DNA of 64,000 nucleotides from Billgrantia aerodenitrificans (GCF_021404405.1 NZ_JABFTV010000006.1:62001-126000), one strand, 5' to 3'. Positions 34,851-44,351 are shown, counted from the first letter of the stretch. Notes: generated by a model from the letters alone, not told the origin. Program-made: numbers and translations.

Positions 34851-35461
34851 GCGGGCTCCAACTCCTCGAGCCGCGCTCCGGCAATCCTCCAGTGATGGCT
34901 GGCCACCCGGGCGATCTGCGCGCGGTCGTGGGCCACCCACAGGGTCGGCCAGCCGCGGGAGCGAATGCGCTCGACCAGCCAGGCCTCCACCCGCGCGCTG
35001 GTGGCGTCATCCAGGTTGGCGGTCGGCTCGTCGAGCAGCAGCACCTGCGGCTCGAGGCTCACCGCCCGCAGCAGTCCGAGGCGCTGCTTCTCGCCGGTGG
35101 AGAGTCGGCTCACCTGCCACTCCAGGGTATCGGGGGTGAAGCCCAGCGCCTGAAGCTCTCTCTCTGCGGGGCGCTTGGCGAAATGCTCCCCCACCCGATC
35201 CTCCCACCAGTGGCTCTCGGCCGGCACCAGCATCACCCGGCGACGCCAGACATGCCCCGGCATTTGCGACTGGGCCTGCTCGCCCAGCCACACCTCGCCG
35301 GCGTGAGGCTCGAGATCGGTCACGGCGCGCAGCAGCCGGCTCTTGCCCGAGCCGCTGGCACCGGAAATGCAGCCGATCTCGCCGGGCGCTATCCCGAGAT
35401 CGATATCGCTCAGCGCGCCGATGCCGACGCCAACGAGCCGCAGAGGTTCGGTCGAGCCCAA
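34847..35461 (-). CDS. fetA: ABC transporter ATPase, FetA (YbbL) family
   Basis: A 204-residue ATPase partner of FetB. Walker A is GASGSGKS, the signature is the variant LSTGEKQRLGLLRA, and Walker B is VLLLDEPTANLDD. The small size and coupling to fetB fit FetA. It is divergent from acr3 across 131 bases. No Fur-type site was recognised upstream. Confidence 0.9.
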   Translation of the reverse strand: MGSTEPLRLVGVGIGALSDIDLGIAPGEIGCISGASGSGKSRLLRAVTDLEPHAGEVWLGEQAQSQMPGHVWRRRVMLVPAESHWWEDRVGEHFAKRPAERELQALGFTPDTLEWQVSRLSTGEKQRLGLLRAVSLEPQVLLLDEPTANLDDATSARVEAWLVERIRSRGWPTLWVAHDRAQIARVASHHWRIAGARLEELEPA

Positions 35462-35532
35462 ATCGCTTCCTCATCATCGGTATTGGCTGAATCATAACAG
35501 CGCAGGCGCCGGCTTCGACATGCCGGCCGGCG

Positions 35533-35561
35533 TTGCTCATATATGGAAAACCATATATCTT
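35533..35561 (+). promoter_or_regulatory. acr3 promoter with ArsR-type operator in the spacer
   Basis: TTGCTC (-35, 35533-35538) and TATCTT (-10, 35556-35561) are separated by exactly 17 bases. Within and slightly past this spacer lies the perfect palindrome ATATATGG-AAAA-CCATATAT (35539-35558). AT-rich inverted repeats between the promoter boxes are typical ArsR/SmtB operators, and an arsR gene lies 2.4 kb away in the same cluster. Confidence 0.65.
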
Positions 35562-35592
35562 TCGCCAAGCCCTTCTCGCGCAGGAGCCACAC

Positions 35593-36669
35593 ATGCCCAA
35601 CGACACTCTCACCCAGGCGCCCTCCACTGCCGAAGGCATGGGACGCTTCGAGCGCTTTCTCTCCGTGTGGGTGGCGCTGGCCATCGTCGCGGGCGTACTG
35701 CTTGGCCAGTTCGCCCCGGCCGTACCCGAGACGTTGGCGCAATTCGAGGTCGCCCAGGTATCGATTCCGGTGGCCATTCTGATCTGGGCCATGATCTTTC
35801 CGATGATGGCCCAGATCGATTTCGCCGCGGTGCTCGGCGTTCGCCGCCAGCCCAAGGGGCTGGTCATCACCACCACGGTGAATTGGCTGATCAAGCCCTT
35901 CACCATGTTCGCCATCGCCTGGCTCTTCCTGATGGTACTGTTCCGGCCCTGGATCCCCGAGCCGCTGGCTCAGCAGTACCTGGCCGGGGCGATCCTGCTG
36001 GGCGCCGCACCCTGCACTGCCATGGTCTTCGTCTGGAGCACCCTGACCCGCGGCGACGCCGCCTACACCCTGGTGCAGGTCTCGCTCAACGATCTGATCA
36101 TGCTGTTCGCCTTCGCTCCCATCGTGGTGCTGCTGCTGGGCGTTTCCAATATCCAGGTGCCATGGGATACCGTGGCGCTGTCGGTCTTCCTCTACATCGT
36201 CATCCCGCTCACGGCGGGCTATCTCACGCGCCGCCTCCTGATCGCCCGGCGCGGCAGTGCGTGGTATGACAACGTCTTCATGAAGCGGATCGGGCCGATC
36301 ACTCCCATCGGCCTGATCGTCACCCTGATACTGCTTTTCGCCTTCCAGGGTGACGTGATTCTCGCCAACCCGCTTCACATCGTGCTGATCGCCATTCCGC
36401 TGATCGTGCAGACCTTTCTGATCTTCTACATCGCCTATGGCTGGGCCAAGGCCTGGAAGGTACCGCACAACGTGGCCGCTCCCGGGGCCATGATCGGCGC
36501 CAGCAACTTCTTCGAGCTGGCGGTGGCGGTGGCCATCGCGCTGTTTGGCCTGCAGTCCGGCGCAGCGTTGGCCACGGTGGTGGGGGTACTGGTGGAGGTG
36601 CCGTTGATGCTGGCTCTGGTGCGCATCGCCAACCGTACCCGACACAGGTTCGCCGCTGCCGGGGCATGA
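35593..36669 (+). CDS. acr3: Arsenite efflux transporter ACR3
   Basis: A 358-residue carrier with about ten transmembrane helices that exports arsenite. The ACR3 hallmark Cys is in LGAAPCTAMVFVWS, followed by LVQVSLNDLIMLF, and TTVNWLIKPF precedes. The ATG at 35593 has CAGGAG upstream; sequence further upstream contains the operator. It is convergent with arsR-arsC, which supply regulation and arsenate reduction. Confidence 0.93.
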   Translation: MPNDTLTQAPSTAEGMGRFERFLSVWVALAIVAGVLLGQFAPAVPETLAQFEVAQVSIPVAILIWAMIFPMMAQIDFAAVLGVRRQPKGLVITTTVNWLIKPFTMFAIAWLFLMVLFRPWIPEPLAQQYLAGAILLGAAPCTAMVFVWSTLTRGDAAYTLVQVSLNDLIMLFAFAPIVVLLLGVSNIQVPWDTVALSVFLYIVIPLTAGYLTRRLLIARRGSAWYDNVFMKRIGPITPIGLIVTLILLFAFQGDVILANPLHIVLIAIPLIVQTFLIFYIAYGWAKAWKVPHNVAAPGAMIGASNFFELAVAVAIALFGLQSGAALATVVGVLVEVPLMLALVRIANRTRHRFAAAGA

Positions 36670-36726
36670 CCCCACCAAGACGAATGACGGCTTGCCTCAC
36701 CGAATGGGCGCGGTGAGTATGCGTGG

Positions 36727-37929
36727 ATGAATGCCACCTCACTGCAGCGCCATGCGCTTACCGTCATCGTGCTTGCCCAGCTGTGCGGCACCTCGCTGTG
36801 GTTCTCCGTCAACGGCGTGGGGCTCTCGCTGTCGCGGGATCTCGGCTTCTCAGAGGTCGATCTCGGCAGGCTGACACTCGCCGTGCAGGCGGGCTTCATC
36901 TGCGGCACCCTGTTCATCGCCGCCACCGGCCTGGCTGACCGCTTTCGCGCCAGTCGCATCTTCGCCGCCTCCTGCTTGGCGGGCGCGCTGGTCAACGCTG
37001 CCTTCGTGCTGGCGGCTACCCAGTTTCCGCTGGCGGTGCTGCTGCGCTTCGCCACCGGGCTATGCCTGGCCGGTATCTATCCGCTGGGCATGAAGCTGGT
37101 GATCGGCTGGACGCCCAAGCACACCGGGGCGGCGCTCTCCTGGCTGGTGGGTATGCTCACCCTGGGCACCGCCCTACCCCACTTGCTGCGTGGCAGCACC
37201 CTGGGCATGCCGTGGGAGTGGCCACTGCTGGGCGCCTCGCTGCTGGCCCTGCTGGGGGGCGCCATGGTGCTGCGGCTGGGCGACGGCCCGCACCTGCCGC
37301 CTTCCGCGGGCAAGGCGCGGCTTTCCGAGGGGCTCGCCGCGCTGGGGGTGAAACGCTTTCGCGCCGTGGCCGGCGGTTACTTCGGCCACTGCTGGGAACT
37401 CTACGCCTTCTGGATGCTGACACCCTTTCTGGTCATGCGCGAAGTCGAACGGCTCATGGCCTCCACCGATCTGGTGGCCTGGCTCTCCTTCGGCATCATT
37501 GCGCTGGGGCTGGTGGGCTGCGTAGGGGGCGGTGCGGTGAGCCGCCATTTGGGCAGCCTGTGGGTGGCGCGTTGGGCGCTGACGGCCTCCGGCATGCTAT
37601 GCCTGGCCTATCCGCTGCTGGCCTGGGCCCCGCCGGGCCTGCTGTTGGCGCTGCTGTTCTTCTGGGGACTCACGGTGATCGCCGACTCGCCGCAGTTCTC
37701 GGCACTGGCAGCAGCGGCCGCCCCACGCGAGCGGGTCGGCTCCACGCTGGCGGTAATGAATGCCATCGGCTTCGCGCTCACCATTCCCGCCATCTCGCTG
37801 ACCACTACGCTGTGGTCGCTGCAGGAGCTGTGGGTACTGTGGTGGCTGTTGCCGGGACCGATTCTCGGCTTGTGGGCGCTGCGTGGCGTAAGCGGTTCGG
37901 CGGAACCGGCACCGGCGAGACAGGCGTGA
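36727..37929 (+). CDS. MFS transporter in the arsenic cluster
   Basis: A 400-residue major facilitator with about twelve helices (AQLCGTSLWFSVNGVGLS, GLADRFRASRIF between helices 2 and 3). It lies 57 bases downstream of acr3 on the same strand, so probably in one transcript. Some ars operons encode MFS exporters such as ArsJ, but no partner glyceraldehyde-phosphate dehydrogenase gene is present. The substrate is therefore open; involvement in arsenic handling is context only. Confidence 0.85.
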   Translation: MNATSLQRHALTVIVLAQLCGTSLWFSVNGVGLSLSRDLGFSEVDLGRLTLAVQAGFICGTLFIAATGLADRFRASRIFAASCLAGALVNAAFVLAATQFPLAVLLRFATGLCLAGIYPLGMKLVIGWTPKHTGAALSWLVGMLTLGTALPHLLRGSTLGMPWEWPLLGASLLALLGGAMVLRLGDGPHLPPSAGKARLSEGLAALGVKRFRAVAGGYFGHCWELYAFWMLTPFLVMREVERLMASTDLVAWLSFGIIALGLVGCVGGGAVSRHLGSLWVARWALTASGMLCLAYPLLAWAPPGLLLALLFFWGLTVIADSPQFSALAAAAAPRERVGSTLAVMNAIGFALTIPAISLTTTLWSLQELWVLWWLLPGPILGLWALRGVSGSAEPAPARQA

Positions 37930-37967
37930 GGTCGTCCGCACTTTTCGTCAGAGCTTGAGCTCACAAC

Positions 37968-38321
37968 CTAGCAGAGGGCGGCGCGCCGCTCGGGCCGATT
38001 GCCCATACCCTGCAGGCGCTGCTGTAGCTCGACCAGACGCGGCGCCTCTCCTTTCTCCGCCGCCGCCAGCACCTGGGCCACCCAGCCCGGAAGCTCATCG
38101 GATATGCGGTAGTAGACCCACTGGCCTTCACGGCGATCGCTGAGCAACCCACAGGTCCGCAGCTGCGCCAGGTGCCGCGAGACCTTGGGCTGGGACTCTT
38201 GCAGAGCATGGGTCATTTCGCAGACGCACAGTTCCCCTTCCTCACGAATCAGTAGGGTCAGGGTCAAACGGGTCTCGTCGGCAAGACATTTGAAGAGGCG
38301 AACGGGATCCAGCTCGGGCAC
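37968..38321 (-). CDS. arsR: ArsR family arsenic-responsive repressor
   Basis: A 117-residue ArsR/SmtB repressor. The arsenite-sensing pair is in GELCVCEMTHAL, followed by the recognition helix QPKVSRHLAQLRTCGL and the wing DRREGQWVYYRI. A GTG at 38321 with GGAG seven bases upstream gives the normal N-terminus; longer in-frame sequence has no family match. It lies 67 bases downstream of arsC and faces acr3, whose promoter carries a matching type of operator. Confidence 0.93.
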   Translation of the reverse strand: MPELDPVRLFKCLADETRLTLTLLIREEGELCVCEMTHALQESQPKVSRHLAQLRTCGLLSDRREGQWVYYRISDELPGWVAQVLAAAEKGEAPRLVELQQRLQGMGNRPERRAALC

Positions 38322-38388
38322 CGGCAGTCTCCAGCGGCAAGGACGGAGCCCCATTCTAACCAAGTGGTGGTCCGTCCGTGCAGGCGAA

Positions 38389-38808
38389 TCAACCCAGCTT
38401 GCGCAGCTTGGCATCCACCCACAGCTGAAGGCGCCCACGAATCTCCCGTAGCGTCTTGCGGTACGCGTTGGGGTCCTCGCTGAGGCGCGGGTCGGGAATG
38501 TCCCAGAAGACCACCTCACCGGCCTGTCCCGGCCACTCACGGCAGCTCTGCTGGGCTTTCTCACACAGCACGATAACCGAATCGAAATACTCTCCGGCAT
38601 AGCGCTCCAGCGGCTCGCTGGCCAGCCCTTCGGTGCCGATACCCAGATGGTGAAGCGCTTCGAGCGTGAGTTCATGGGGTCGATCGGGCTCGACCCCGGC
38701 ACTGAAGGCGACGATCCGCTCGCCTTCGATATGGTTGAGCAGCGCCTCGCCCATCAACGAACGGGCGGAGTTGGCGTTGCAGAGAAAGAGAACCCGATAC
38801 GGTTTCAC
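38389..38808 (-). CDS. arsC: Arsenate reductase, LMW-phosphatase (thioredoxin-type) family
   Basis: Reduces arsenate to arsenite for export. The P-loop is LFLCNANSARSLMGEAL (Cys10), with DPR in WDIPDPRLSEDP as the general-acid region. A GTG at 38808 with GAGGTGA five bases upstream gives 139 residues starting MKPYRVLFLC. An alternative ATG at 38856 would overlap pstB by 29 bases. It begins 19 bases after the pstB stop with no terminator between, so it is probably the last-but-one gene of a pst-ars transcript. Confidence 0.9.
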   Translation of the reverse strand: MKPYRVLFLCNANSARSLMGEALLNHIEGERIVAFSAGVEPDRPHELTLEALHHLGIGTEGLASEPLERYAGEYFDSVIVLCEKAQQSCREWPGQAGEVVFWDIPDPRLSEDPNAYRKTLREIRGRLQLWVDAKLRKLG

Positions 38809-38827
38809 TGTACTCACCTCACCTCGA

Positions 38828-39640
38828 TCAGCCGAAACGTCCGGTGATGTAGTCATGGGTGCGCTGTTCGCGCGGATTGGTGAAGATGTCGTCGGTATCG
38901 CCTACCTCGACCAGGTCGCCGAGGTGGAAGAAGGCCGTCTTGTGCGCCACCCGCGCCGCCTGCTGCATGTTGTGGGTCACCATGACGATGGTGTAGCTCT
39001 CGCTCAGCTCATCGATGAGCTGCTCGATCTTGCCCGTGGCGATGGGATCGAGGGCTGAGCAGGGCTCGTCCATCAGGATCACCTCAGGGCTCACCGCAAT
39101 GGTGCGCGCAATGCACAGACGCTGCTGCTGCCCTCCGGAGAGACTGGTGCCAGGCTGATCCAGGCGATCCTTCACTTCGTCCCACAGCCCGGCACGGCGC
39201 AGGCTGCTCTCGACGATATCATCGAGTTCGGCACGCCGCCGGGCCAGGCCGTGCAGGCGAGGGCCGTAGGCGATGTTCTCGTAGATCGATTTGGGGAAGG
39301 GGTTGGGCTTCTGGAACACGATCCCAACCTGGGCACGCAGCAGCACCACGTCGAGCGAGGGGTCGTAGATGTCGTTGCCGTCGAGGGTCACCTGGCCCTC
39401 GACGCGACTCCCCGCAATGGTATCGTTCATGCGGTTCAGGCAGCGCAGGAAGGTCGACTTGCCGCAGCCCGAGGGGCCGATAAAGGCCACCACCTCATGC
39501 TCCATGATATCTAGATCGATACCGTGCAGCGCCTCGTTCTCGCCGTAGAATACCTTGACGCCGCGGGCGCTCATCTTGACGTTGGCTGCCTGGGCAGTGC
39601 GCTTGTTCATGGCCGTGGGTACGGTGACGGATACAGTCAT
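38828..39640 (-). CDS. pstB: Phosphate ABC transporter ATPase PstB
   Basis: A 270-residue ATPase of the high-affinity phosphate importer. Walker A is GPSGCGKST, the Q-loop region is [19 protein letters not shown] (PstB-specific), the signature is [15 protein letters not shown] and Walker B is [13 protein letters not shown]. The ATG at 39640 lies 2 bases after the pstA stop. It is immediately followed by arsC; no phoU is present. Confidence 0.97.
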   Translation of the reverse strand: MTVSVTVPTAMNKRTAQAANVKMSARGVKVFYGENEALHGIDLDIMEHEVVAFIGPSGCGKSTFLRCLNRMNDTIAGSRVEGQVTLDGNDIYDPSLDVVLLRAQVGIVFQKPNPFPKSIYENIAYGPRLHGLARRRAELDDIVESSLRRAGLWDEVKDRLDQPGTSLSGGQQQRLCIARTIAVSPEVILMDEPCSALDPIATGKIEQLIDELSESYTIVMVTHNMQQAARVAHKTAFFHLGDLVEVGDTDDIFTNPREQRTHDYITGRFG

Positions 39641-39642
39641 GG

Positions 39643-41013
39643 TTACCACCTCGTCTCGAATTTCTTGCGCAGCCAGATGGCCGTCGCATTGAGGCTCAGC
39701 ATCAAGCCCAGCAGCACGATGATGGCCGCCGAGGTGCGCGCCTCGAAGAAGTTGCGTAGTTCGTTGCCCTGCCACAAGTAGATCTGCACCGGCAGCGCCG
39801 TGGCCTGGTCCACGGGCGAACTGGGCACGTTGGCGACGAAGGCATTCATGCCGATGAGCAGCAGCGGTGCCGTTTCCCCCAGCGCCTGAGCCACGCCCAG
39901 GATCGAGCCGGTGAGGATGCCCGGCAGCGCCAGGGGCAGTACGTGATGGAACACCGTCTGCACCCGCGAAGCACCGATGCCCAGCGCCGCCTGGCGGATC
40001 GAGGGCGGAATCGAGCGCAGCGCCGCTCGCGTGGCAATGATGATGGTGGGCAGCGTCATCAGCGTCAGCACCAGACCGCCCACCAGCGGCGCGGAAAGCG
40101 GCAGACGTAGATAGCCGATGAAGATCGCCGCCCCCAGCAGGCCAAAGATGATCGAAGGCACTGCCGCCAGGTTGTTGATGTTGATCTCGATGAGATCGGT
40201 CAGGCGGTTCCTGGGCGCGAACTCCTCTAGGTAAATGGCACTGGCCACCCCCAGCGGTATCGACAATGCGATGACGATCAGCATCATGAACAGCGAGCCC
40301 ATGAAGGCACCGGCCAGACCCGCCGAGGCTGGCGAGCTGCGCGAATCGGTATTGAGGAACAGCGCCGTGCTGAAGGCGTTGCGAATCACTCCCTGCGCTT
40401 CCAGATGATCCGCCCACTCGCGGGTCTGGGCGCTCAGCTGCTGGCGGTGATCCGGAAGGTTACGGTCGATGTTCCCCTTCAGCCAGACGTCCACGTTGGC
40501 GCTGGCCAGCATCTTGATATTGATGGTCTGTCCGATCAGTTCGGGGTTCGCGACCACCCGCTCGCGCAGCGCGAAGCGCTCACCGGTGGCCACCAGGGCG
40601 CGCAGGTCACGCGCCTGGCGCGACTCGATCTCTCCCGGCAGGTGGGCCTTGAGCGCCTCGTCGATCAGCGCATTCCAGTTGACCAGGCCAAGCTGATTCA
40701 ACCAGGCGAGTTCGCGCTCACGAAACTGGGCCGGGCTCTCCCCTGTCTCGCGCACCGGCCGCTCGTCTACCTGGATGACCTCGGGGTCGAGGTAGACGTC
40801 GAGATAGAGGGTGGCCTGCCAGAAGGCCGGCAGCCCGCGTGCCAGAATGCTGGTGAACAGAATCGCCACCAGCACCAGGCCGGTGACGACGGCAGCCAGC
40901 CCCATGAACCTGAAGCGACGCTCGCGGGCATGTCGGGCGTTCAGTGAACGCTGGATGGTATCGAGCCGTGCGCGGCGTCTGGTATCGGCAATGTCGAAAT
41001 TGGTAGCGGTCAC
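39643..41013 (-). CDS. pstA: Phosphate ABC transporter permease PstA (long form)
   Basis: A 456-residue permease. The C-terminal part is a standard PstA with the EAA-type loop ([25 protein letters not shown]) and [13 protein letters not shown]. After the first helix (about 37-58) comes a periplasmic insertion of some 160 residues (DUF3333-like), which is why it exceeds the roughly 290 residues of E. coli PstA. The GTG start at 41013 lies 6 bases after the pstC stop. Confidence 0.95.
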   Translation of the reverse strand: MTATNFDIADTRRRARLDTIQRSLNARHARERRFRFMGLAAVVTGLVLVAILFTSILARGLPAFWQATLYLDVYLDPEVIQVDERPVRETGESPAQFRERELAWLNQLGLVNWNALIDEALKAHLPGEIESRQARDLRALVATGERFALRERVVANPELIGQTINIKMLASANVDVWLKGNIDRNLPDHRQQLSAQTREWADHLEAQGVIRNAFSTALFLNTDSRSSPASAGLAGAFMGSLFMMLIVIALSIPLGVASAIYLEEFAPRNRLTDLIEININNLAAVPSIIFGLLGAAIFIGYLRLPLSAPLVGGLVLTLMTLPTIIIATRAALRSIPPSIRQAALGIGASRVQTVFHHVLPLALPGILTGSILGVAQALGETAPLLLIGMNAFVANVPSSPVDQATALPVQIYLWQGNELRNFFEARTSAAIIVLLGLMLSLNATAIWLRKKFETRW

Positions 41014-41019
41014 AGGGCG

Positions 41020-42390
41020 TCACTCATATTGCTGACGGTATTTACGTACCACCACCAGGGCGATCACATTGAGCCCCAGAGTGATGACGAACAGCGTAAG
41101 ACCAAGCGCGAACGCCACCAGCGACTGCGGGCTGGAGAAGTCCATGTCGCCGGTCAACTGGTTGACGATGGTCACGGTGATGGTGGAGATAGCCTCAAAA
41201 GGATTGGCATGCAGCACCGGGTTGTTGCCGGCAGCCAACACCACGATCATGGTCTCGCCGATGGCGCGACTGGCAGCCAGCAGAAAAGCACCGACGATGC
41301 CCGGCAGCGCGGCGGGCAGCACGACTTGACGAATCATCTCCGACTTGGTAGCACCGAGCCCCAGGGCGCCGTCGCGCAGCGATTTCGGCACCTGGGTGAT
41401 GATGTCGTCGGAGAGCGAAGAGACGAAGGGAATGATCATGATCCCCATCACCAGGCCCGCCGTCAGCGCGCTGGTGGCACGAATGCCGATTCCCAGCATG
41501 TCGCCCAGCCCGGACAGGAACGGGCCGATCACGATCAGGGCGAAGAAGCCGTATACGATGGTCGGAATACCAGCCAGCACCTCGATGATCGGCTTGGCCA
41601 CGTTGCGCAGCCACGGCGGTGCGTACTCCGCCATGTAGATGGCCGTCATCAGCCCCAGGGGTATCGCCACCAGCAGCGCAATGGCGCTGACCATGAGCGT
41701 ACCCCACAGCAGCGGCAACAGCCCGAACTCGCCCTGCTGGCCTACCCCGGAGGTGCTGAAGCGGGGGTTCCATACGGTACCGAAGAAGAACTCCGCAGGG
41801 CTGATGTAGCGGAAGAAGTGGAGCGCCTCGCCCACCAGCGACAGCACGATACCCACCGTGGTCAGGATGGCGACGCCGGAACTCAGCGCCAGCAGTGCCG
41901 TTATCACCCGTTCGACTTGGTTGCGCGCACGAAGCTGCGGCGAGACACGCCGCTGCGCCGTGACCAGGCCGACGACGGCCAGCACGGCCATGGCCGCGAT
42001 CATGGCCAGCCGCCCCATGCTTTCGAGGCGAGCCATCTGCTGAGCGGCGGCAACCTCGTAGGCCTGCACCTCACCGCTCACGCCCTGCCCCGAGGCCAGC
42101 GCCCCGATGCGACGCAGCAGCACCTGCATCTCACGCTCACTCAATGCGGCAAGCTCAGCCGGTAATTGCTGAACGACCAGCACCTCGACGATGGCATCCT
42201 GCAGCAGTAGCCAGACGCCAAAAAGCAGCAGTGCCGGCAGCCCACACCAGAGGGCGACCAGCACGCCGTAATATCCGGGGCGGGAATGCAGCCGCACCCC
42301 ACCGTCTGCTACCGCCCTACTGCGGGACAGCCCGACCTGATAGGCCATGGCCATCACGATCAACACGGTAGCGATCAAGACAAGATTCAT
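41020..42390 (-). CDS. pstC: Phosphate ABC transporter permease PstC (long form)
   Basis: A 456-residue permease. It has extra N-terminal membrane segments and a periplasmic stretch before the usual PstC core, which includes ALGLGATKSEMIRQVVLPAA and ASRAIGETMIVVLAAG. E. coli PstC is about 319 residues, so this is the extended type that pairs with long PstA. It follows pstS after a 72-base gap that contains a strong hairpin. Confidence 0.95.
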   Translation of the reverse strand: MNLVLIATVLIVMAMAYQVGLSRSRAVADGGVRLHSRPGYYGVLVALWCGLPALLLFGVWLLLQDAIVEVLVVQQLPAELAALSEREMQVLLRRIGALASGQGVSGEVQAYEVAAAQQMARLESMGRLAMIAAMAVLAVVGLVTAQRRVSPQLRARNQVERVITALLALSSGVAILTTVGIVLSLVGEALHFFRYISPAEFFFGTVWNPRFSTSGVGQQGEFGLLPLLWGTLMVSAIALLVAIPLGLMTAIYMAEYAPPWLRNVAKPIIEVLAGIPTIVYGFFALIVIGPFLSGLGDMLGIGIRATSALTAGLVMGIMIIPFVSSLSDDIITQVPKSLRDGALGLGATKSEMIRQVVLPAALPGIVGAFLLAASRAIGETMIVVLAAGNNPVLHANPFEAISTITVTIVNQLTGDMDFSSPQSLVAFALGLTLFVITLGLNVIALVVVRKYRQQYE

Positions 42391-42422
42391 CGTCTCTCCA
42401 TCTCGCGCTCTTGAGTCCGAGT

Positions 42423-42448
42423 CGGGGAGCGGCGGCTACCGCTCCCCG
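42423..42448 (-). repeat. Stem-loop between pstS and pstC
   Basis: CGGGGAGCGG (42423-42432) pairs perfectly with CCGCTCCCCG (42439-42448) around a 6-base loop. No T-run follows on the minus strand. Such hairpins behind binding-protein genes often protect the upstream mRNA or partly terminate, giving more PstS than PstC. Confidence 0.65.
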
Positions 42449-42462
42449 TTACTGCAACCCTC

Positions 42463-43479
42463 TTACTCGGCGGAGACCACGGTGCGCGCCTGGAACTGCT
42501 CCAGCGCCTGGGCACGTTCGTCGTCATCCATCGGTATCAGACCGGCGTCTTCCAGCGGGCTACCGAAGCCGGAGATGGCATCGCTGAGGAAGAACTCGGT
42601 GTACTCGGCCAGGCCGGGAATCACGTCGAGATGCTCACCCTTGACATAGAAGAACAGCGGACGCGACACCGGATACTCGCCGGAGCCGATGGTCTCCAGG
42701 CTCGGCGTAACGCCGTCGACGGTAGCCACCTGCAGGCGGTCGCGGTTCTGGTCGTAGAAGCTCAGACCGAACACGCCCACAGCATCGGCCTGGGCGTCCA
42801 GACGCGCCAGGGTCTCGGTGTAGTCACCGGCGATCTCGATGATGCGACCGTCGCCGCGCAGGTTGTTACAGGCATCGCCCTCGATCTCGGCGTAGCTGTC
42901 GCAGCCGGCGTGCAGCACCTTCTCTTCGAAGACTTCACGGGTGCCGTGGTTGGAGGCCGGGATGACCAGCACGATCTCCTGATCGGGCAGGTTGCTGTCG
43001 ATCTCGGACCAACGGGTATAGGGGTTGGCGACCAGTTGGCCGTCCTGAGGAATCTGGGCGGCGGCAGCGGCAAAGACGTGCTGCGGGGTCAGGGCGAACT
43101 CACCGCGGTCGGCGCGCGATGCGAAGACGATGCCGTCATAGCCGAACATGACCTCGAGCACGTCGTTGACGCCATTGGCGGCGCAGTTCTCGAGCTCGCC
43201 AGAGCGGATGGCCCGGGAGGAGTTGGCGATGTCGATGGTGTTCTCGCCGACGCCCTGACAGAACTGGCGCAGACCGCCGCCGGAACCTCCGGAACCGACC
43301 ACCGGGGTGTTGAACTGCGGGAAGGAGCCACCGAACTCCTCGGCAACGATGCTGGCAAAGGGCAGCACGGTGGAGGAACCGGCGATCTGGATGGTGTCAC
43401 GGGCCTGGGCGGCGGTCGACAGACCGGCGGCAAGGGAAGCGGCGATCGCCATGCTCAGCGTGCTCTTCTTGAAGCTCAT
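42463..43479 (-). CDS. pstS: Phosphate-binding protein PstS
   Basis: Periplasmic phosphate receptor for PstCAB. The ATG at 43479 gives 338 residues with a Sec signal peptide (MSFKKSTLSMAIAASLAAGL, cleavage near AQA). Phosphate-binding segments are IAGSSTVLPF and VVGSGGSGGG, a Thr/Ser-rich loop. Upstream in-frame sequence has no family similarity. The promoter region carries a Pho box. Confidence 0.95.
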   Translation of the reverse strand: MSFKKSTLSMAIAASLAAGLSTAAQARDTIQIAGSSTVLPFASIVAEEFGGSFPQFNTPVVGSGGSGGGLRQFCQGVGENTIDIANSSRAIRSGELENCAANGVNDVLEVMFGYDGIVFASRADRGEFALTPQHVFAAAAAQIPQDGQLVANPYTRWSEIDSNLPDQEIVLVIPASNHGTREVFEEKVLHAGCDSYAEIEGDACNNLRGDGRIIEIAGDYTETLARLDAQADAVGVFGLSFYDQNRDRLQVATVDGVTPSLETIGSGEYPVSRPLFFYVKGEHLDVIPGLAEYTEFFLSDAISGFGSPLEDAGLIPMDDDERAQALEQFQARTVVSAE

Positions 43480-43563
43480 CTTCACGATCCTCTCTGCGTT
43501 TTGATCCGACAGACCCCACGGCCTGGCAGTGTCGTCTTGGCCCGAGGGCCATTCGCAAGAGAG

Positions 43564-43597
43564 ATTCTGGAGATGCTTGATTGCAGAAAGATGACAC
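43564..43597 (-). promoter_or_regulatory. Candidate PhoB-dependent promoter of pstS
   Basis: Read on the minus strand: GTGTCAT-CTTT-CTGCAAT (43597-43580) resembles the Pho box CTGTCAT-N4-CTGTCAY with 6 of 7 and 5 of 7 matches in the two halves at the right 11-base spacing. Ten bases later is a -10-like CAGAAT (43569-43564). The box-to-minus-10 geometry is canonical for PhoB. Confidence 0.55.
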
Positions 43598-43616
43598 GTG
43601 AACGGAACGTAACGAA

Positions 43617-44351
43617 TTACAGCAGCAGCCCCACTGCCGCTAGCGTACACAAGGCGAGTGAAGCGCCCTGCAGGCGACGCCGGTCTAGCTTGTGGGCGAT
43701 ACGATCAGCCAGGGCGTTGCCGGCCAGCACCGCCGGCAAAAAGGTGAGCGCCAGCCCCAGATGCCACAGACGTACCTGACCGGCCAGCGCCAGAGTCACC
43801 AGCGTCAGGCTGGAGGTGATGATGAAGAAGGCCGCCAGATTGCCACGCAGCCGATCCGGCGATAGGCCGTGCATCAGCAGCACCATGGGCGGCCCGCCGA
43901 TGGCCGCCACGGTGCCGAAGATACCCGAGACCACGCCGGCACCGAACAGGCTCGCTCGGTTGACCGGCAGGCGGAAACGAAACAGCGTAACCGCCACGGC
44001 GAACAGCACGCTGAAGGCAATCAGCTTTTCCAACAGCACCATGGGGGCGGCGAGCAGCAGCCACAGGCCCAGGGCATTGCCGGGAAGGCGCCCGATCAGC
44101 GCCATGCCGATCTCACCGATCTGCACCTCGTGACGGTAATGACGCACCGTCATCAACGACACGGTGAAGCCGAACAGCACCAGTATCACCGGTACCAGAC
44201 GCGGCTCGAGCATCAGCAGCAGCGGCGCGCCGACCACCGCCAGGCCGAAGCCTGTGGCACGCTGGACGAAGGCCCCAAGCGCCAATACCAGGGCACAGCC
44301 AAGCCAGGTGATCGGCGCCATGTCGAGCCAAAGAAGGAAAGCGTCAGGCAT
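43617..44351 (-). CDS. TauE/SafE family sulfite/organosulfonate exporter-like protein
   Basis: A 244-residue membrane protein with about seven or eight helices and the family signature GFGLAVVGAPLLLMLEP near the N-terminus, repeated in a degenerate form as GVVSGIFGTVAAIGGPPMVL. Members export sulfite, sulfoacetate or related anions. It overlaps the upstream Bcr/CflA gene by 8 bases, so the two are coupled. The substrate is unknown. Confidence 0.88.
   Translation of the reverse strand: MPDAFLLWLDMAPITWLGCALVLALGAFVQRATGFGLAVVGAPLLLMLEPRLVPVILVLFGFTVSLMTVRHYRHEVQIGEIGMALIGRLPGNALGLWLLLAAPMVLLEKLIAFSVLFAVAVTLFRFRLPVNRASLFGAGVVSGIFGTVAAIGGPPMVLLMHGLSPDRLRGNLAAFFIITSSLTLVTLALAGQVRLWHLGLALTFLPAVLAGNALADRIAHKLDRRRLQGASLALCTLAAVGLLL

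Noticed and set aside
39643-42390. Long PstA and PstC as fusions or frameshift artefacts
   Set aside because: Both are 456 residues with continuous family-typical permease cores; extended forms with a periplasmic insert are known.
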